NCBI GenBank assembly: GCA_002167345.2
Contig: NHCZ02000003.1
Coordinates: forward strand, 1 to 44,978
Reading direction: 5' to 3'
DNA from: a bacterium TMED46
GTDB taxonomy: Bacteria; Fidelibacterota; Marinisomatia; Marinisomatales; UBA1611
DNA length: 44,978 nt
Both the position numbers and the translations under genes were made by a program. A model generated the notes under the pieces. That model made no database searches, was not told the origin of the DNA, and saw only the letters and a list, made by a program, of their open reading frames with translations. Below are positions 43,607 through 44,978 of the stretch, piece by piece. Numbering within the stretch: the first letter of the stretch is position 1; the number at the start of each line of letters is the position of its first letter.

Positions 43607-44977
43607 TTATTTAACAAAGGTCATTCTACGATTCAGCAGAATTGAATTTGTCCTTAACTGGTATATATACATACCTGTAGATACCTTAGCACCTATCTCA
43701 TTTGTTCCATCCCAATTCGCAATATGCTGCCCTGAGTTCATCGCTTGATTGACAAGTGTCTTGACCAATCTACCTTCAAGATTGTAAACAGCAAGGTTTA
43801 CATGCTCATTAGCAGGAATGGTAAAATCAATTCTAGTATCAGGATTGAATGGATTAGGATAGTTCTGTTTTAGAACATAACCACTAGCTACTACAGTTTT
43901 TGGGTCATCATCAGAGATAGATGACATATCTGCTGCATAATGGAAAATAGCATTAGTGTAAAAGTCAGCTAAGTATATGTTTCCATCGGCATCCCATGAT
44001 GCACCACGTGGACCATCTGTGACTCCTTCACCAGAACCATCAAGGTTGTGCCTATTACCCACAAGACCGAATGGAAAACTTAAATCTTCCATGTCAAATA
44101 ACCAGTTTGTACCTCCAAGAGGTCCACCCCAGCCAGCTGTAAGTGCTCCAACTACAAGATAGTCTTCATCTGGAGAAAGATCAAGCGCACTTACCCAGAG
44201 AGCAGTTGTGTCAAATAATGTATCTGCATAGTAATAATCATAAAGGTCAACAACATAGGCTGAATCTGCGCCCATTGCACTACCAATGTGTTCATAGTTA
44301 GCATCAACATCATAGTATACACCAAATGTATCAACAAATGTATGCTGAATCACACCAGGAACAGAACTGTTCCAATGAGTAAAACCATGACCGTTCCAGG
44401 TTGATCCAAGTAGCATATCTTCCCCGCTTCCTGTTACAACAATTGTGCGGTTAATATGTCCTACTGTATCGATCGCATTACCAACGTAGTTGAGGTCAGT
44501 ATCTAGGGTCACGACAGGTAGTTCAGCTGCTAGTACATAACTGACAAAAACATTACCATTGTCATCAGCCGCTGCTTCTGAAAGTGATCCCTCACCTATC
44601 CACATTGCAGCACCTTCACCAGTCATATAGTTGATTTTGTAAAGTGTTTTGTAATGCGAGCTTAGGATATGCCCATCAGCGTCCAGAGCGATACCACGTC
44701 CACCACCTGAGTTCGCACTCTCTGCTGTAAGAGAGTCTGAAGTCCCATCAGGAAATGTTAAAATTTCAATTGGTGAGAAATCTGCATGTTGGCCTGTTGC
44801 TGGATCTAATACATAGATTCCTCTATAGTGAACTGTGTCACCATTTGCCAGAACTTCCATACGTCCTTGACCACCATTGATATTTATCCATACATGTCCA
44901 TCAGGTGCGACAACCACACCATGAGGAGCACCCTGCCAGACTCCTTCTGAGCCTTGTACAACGCCTCCGAGAGTATC
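43607..44977 (-). CDS. NHL/Vgb-like secreted propeller protein with T9SS tail (5' end outside window)
   Basis: At least 457 codons of a leftward gene that stays open to the right edge; the GTG at 44917 is internal, since the frame before it continues (GGVVQGSEGVWQGAPHG). Repeated [APD]-D-[AG]-[DG]-G-[NH]-[IV] turns (VAPDGHVWI, ALDADGHIL, ADDNGNVFV, SWDADGNIYLADFYTNAIF) indicate an NHL- or Vgb-like beta-propeller. The tail is a full T9SS domain (NYPNPFNPDTRIDF, VSTGMYIYQL, RRMTFVK). Codon use looks somewhat GC-richer than its neighbours by eye, which could reflect high expression. Function is unknown; such proteins are abundant secreted or surface proteins in this lineage. Confidence 0.82.
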   Translation of the reverse strand, partial: DTLGGVVQGSEGVWQGAPHGVVVAPDGHVWININGGQGRMEVLANGDTVHYRGIYVLDPATGQHADFSPIEILTFPDGTSDSLTAESANSGGGRGIALDADGHILSSHYKTLYKINYMTGEGAAMWIGEGSLSEAAADDNGNVFVSYVLAAELPVVTLDTDLNYVGNAIDTVGHINRTIVVTGSGEDMLLGSTWNGHGFTHWNSSVPGVIQHTFVDTFGVYYDVDANYEHIGSAMGADSAYVVDLYDYYYADTLFDTTALWVSALDLSPDEDYLVVGALTAGWGGPLGGTNWLFDMEDLSFPFGLVGNRHNLDGSGEGVTDGPRGASWDADGNIYLADFYTNAIFHYAADMSSISDDDPKTVVASGYVLKQNYPNPFNPDTRIDFTIPANEHVNLAVYNLEGRLVKTLVNQAMNSGQHIANWDGTNEIGAKVSTGMYIYQLRTNSILLNRRMTFVK

Positions 44978-44978
44978 A

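Noticed and set aside
1-44978. CRISPR array, transposon, prophage, tRNA or rRNA genes
   Set aside because: No regularly spaced repeats, transposase or integrase motifs, tRNA-like foldable segments or rRNA signatures were seen in reading both strands.

Overview
The window looks like chromosomal DNA of a free-living, low-GC Gram-negative bacterium. KdsD (Kdo/LPS synthesis), a TonB-dependent receptor, lipoprotein-type cytochromes and a PorV-like protein indicate an outer membrane. Many secreted proteins end in a type IX secretion (T9SS) / FlgD-like tail carrying a YPNPFNP motif. That tail style, the AT-rich sequence and the TonB receptor/T9SS/PorV operon fit Candidatus Marinimicrobia (Neomarinimicrobiota) or a neighbour in the Fibrobacterota-Chlorobiota-Bacteroidota group. 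This placement is an inference from gene content; no rRNA or tRNA gene was seen.

Layout. 1-2.25 kb: the 3' part of a membrane-anchored MBL hydrolase, a small OB-fold protein, and three decayed gene ends (two T9SS tails and a GH43-like C-terminus). 2.25-7.26 kb: an SOS mutagenesis operon read leftward (51-codon ORF, lexA, imuB-like, dnaE2) behind a tandem 11-bp repeat that is a good LexA-operator candidate. 7.3-10.2 kb: a leftward redox operon whose first two genes are selenoproteins hidden by in-frame UGA codons: a Bcp-type peroxiredoxin with Sec as peroxidatic residue and a SelW-like protein with a CxxU motif. Each UGA is followed by a bacterial SECIS-like hairpin with a GUU loop. A cyclase-family hydrolase and a PAS-UbiA prenyltransferase fusion follow, then a terminator. 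10.26-16.25 kb: kdsD, a cytochrome c lipoprotein, a NagB-PIG-L fusion with a DUF1460 protein, and a lysA-like gene. 16.25-24.8 kb: a four-gene leftward operon for surface/secreted proteins (TonB receptor, 1124-aa T9SS protein, PorV-like, YCF48-like propeller).

24.9-43.5 kb is dominated by cell-wall enzymes. Rightward: class I amidotransferase, PBP4-type D,D-peptidase, LD-carboxypeptidase, SpmA, a SpmB-VanX fusion and an SH3-NlpC/P60 endopeptidase. Leftward: TolB-like propeller, T9SS-tailed Amidase_3, a sodium/solute symporter fused to a beta-lactamase-fold serine hydrolase, and a cytochrome lipoprotein. Then a GHL10 glycosidase with NamZ (DUF1343), convergent with a GH18 enzyme. Taken together they could strip peptides from murein, cut its glycan strands and import the products, with the NagB-PIG-L protein acting on amino sugars. 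I read the region as a murein (or chitin plus murein) scavenging/recycling locus. The right edge holds the 3' part of another T9SS-tailed propeller protein.

The strongest observations are the adjacent selenoprotein genes (directly readable once UGA is taken as Sec), the three unusual fusions (PAS-UbiA, SpmB-VanX, symporter-serine hydrolase), the compact SOS operon with its operator and leader ORF, and the gene-end graveyard at the left.
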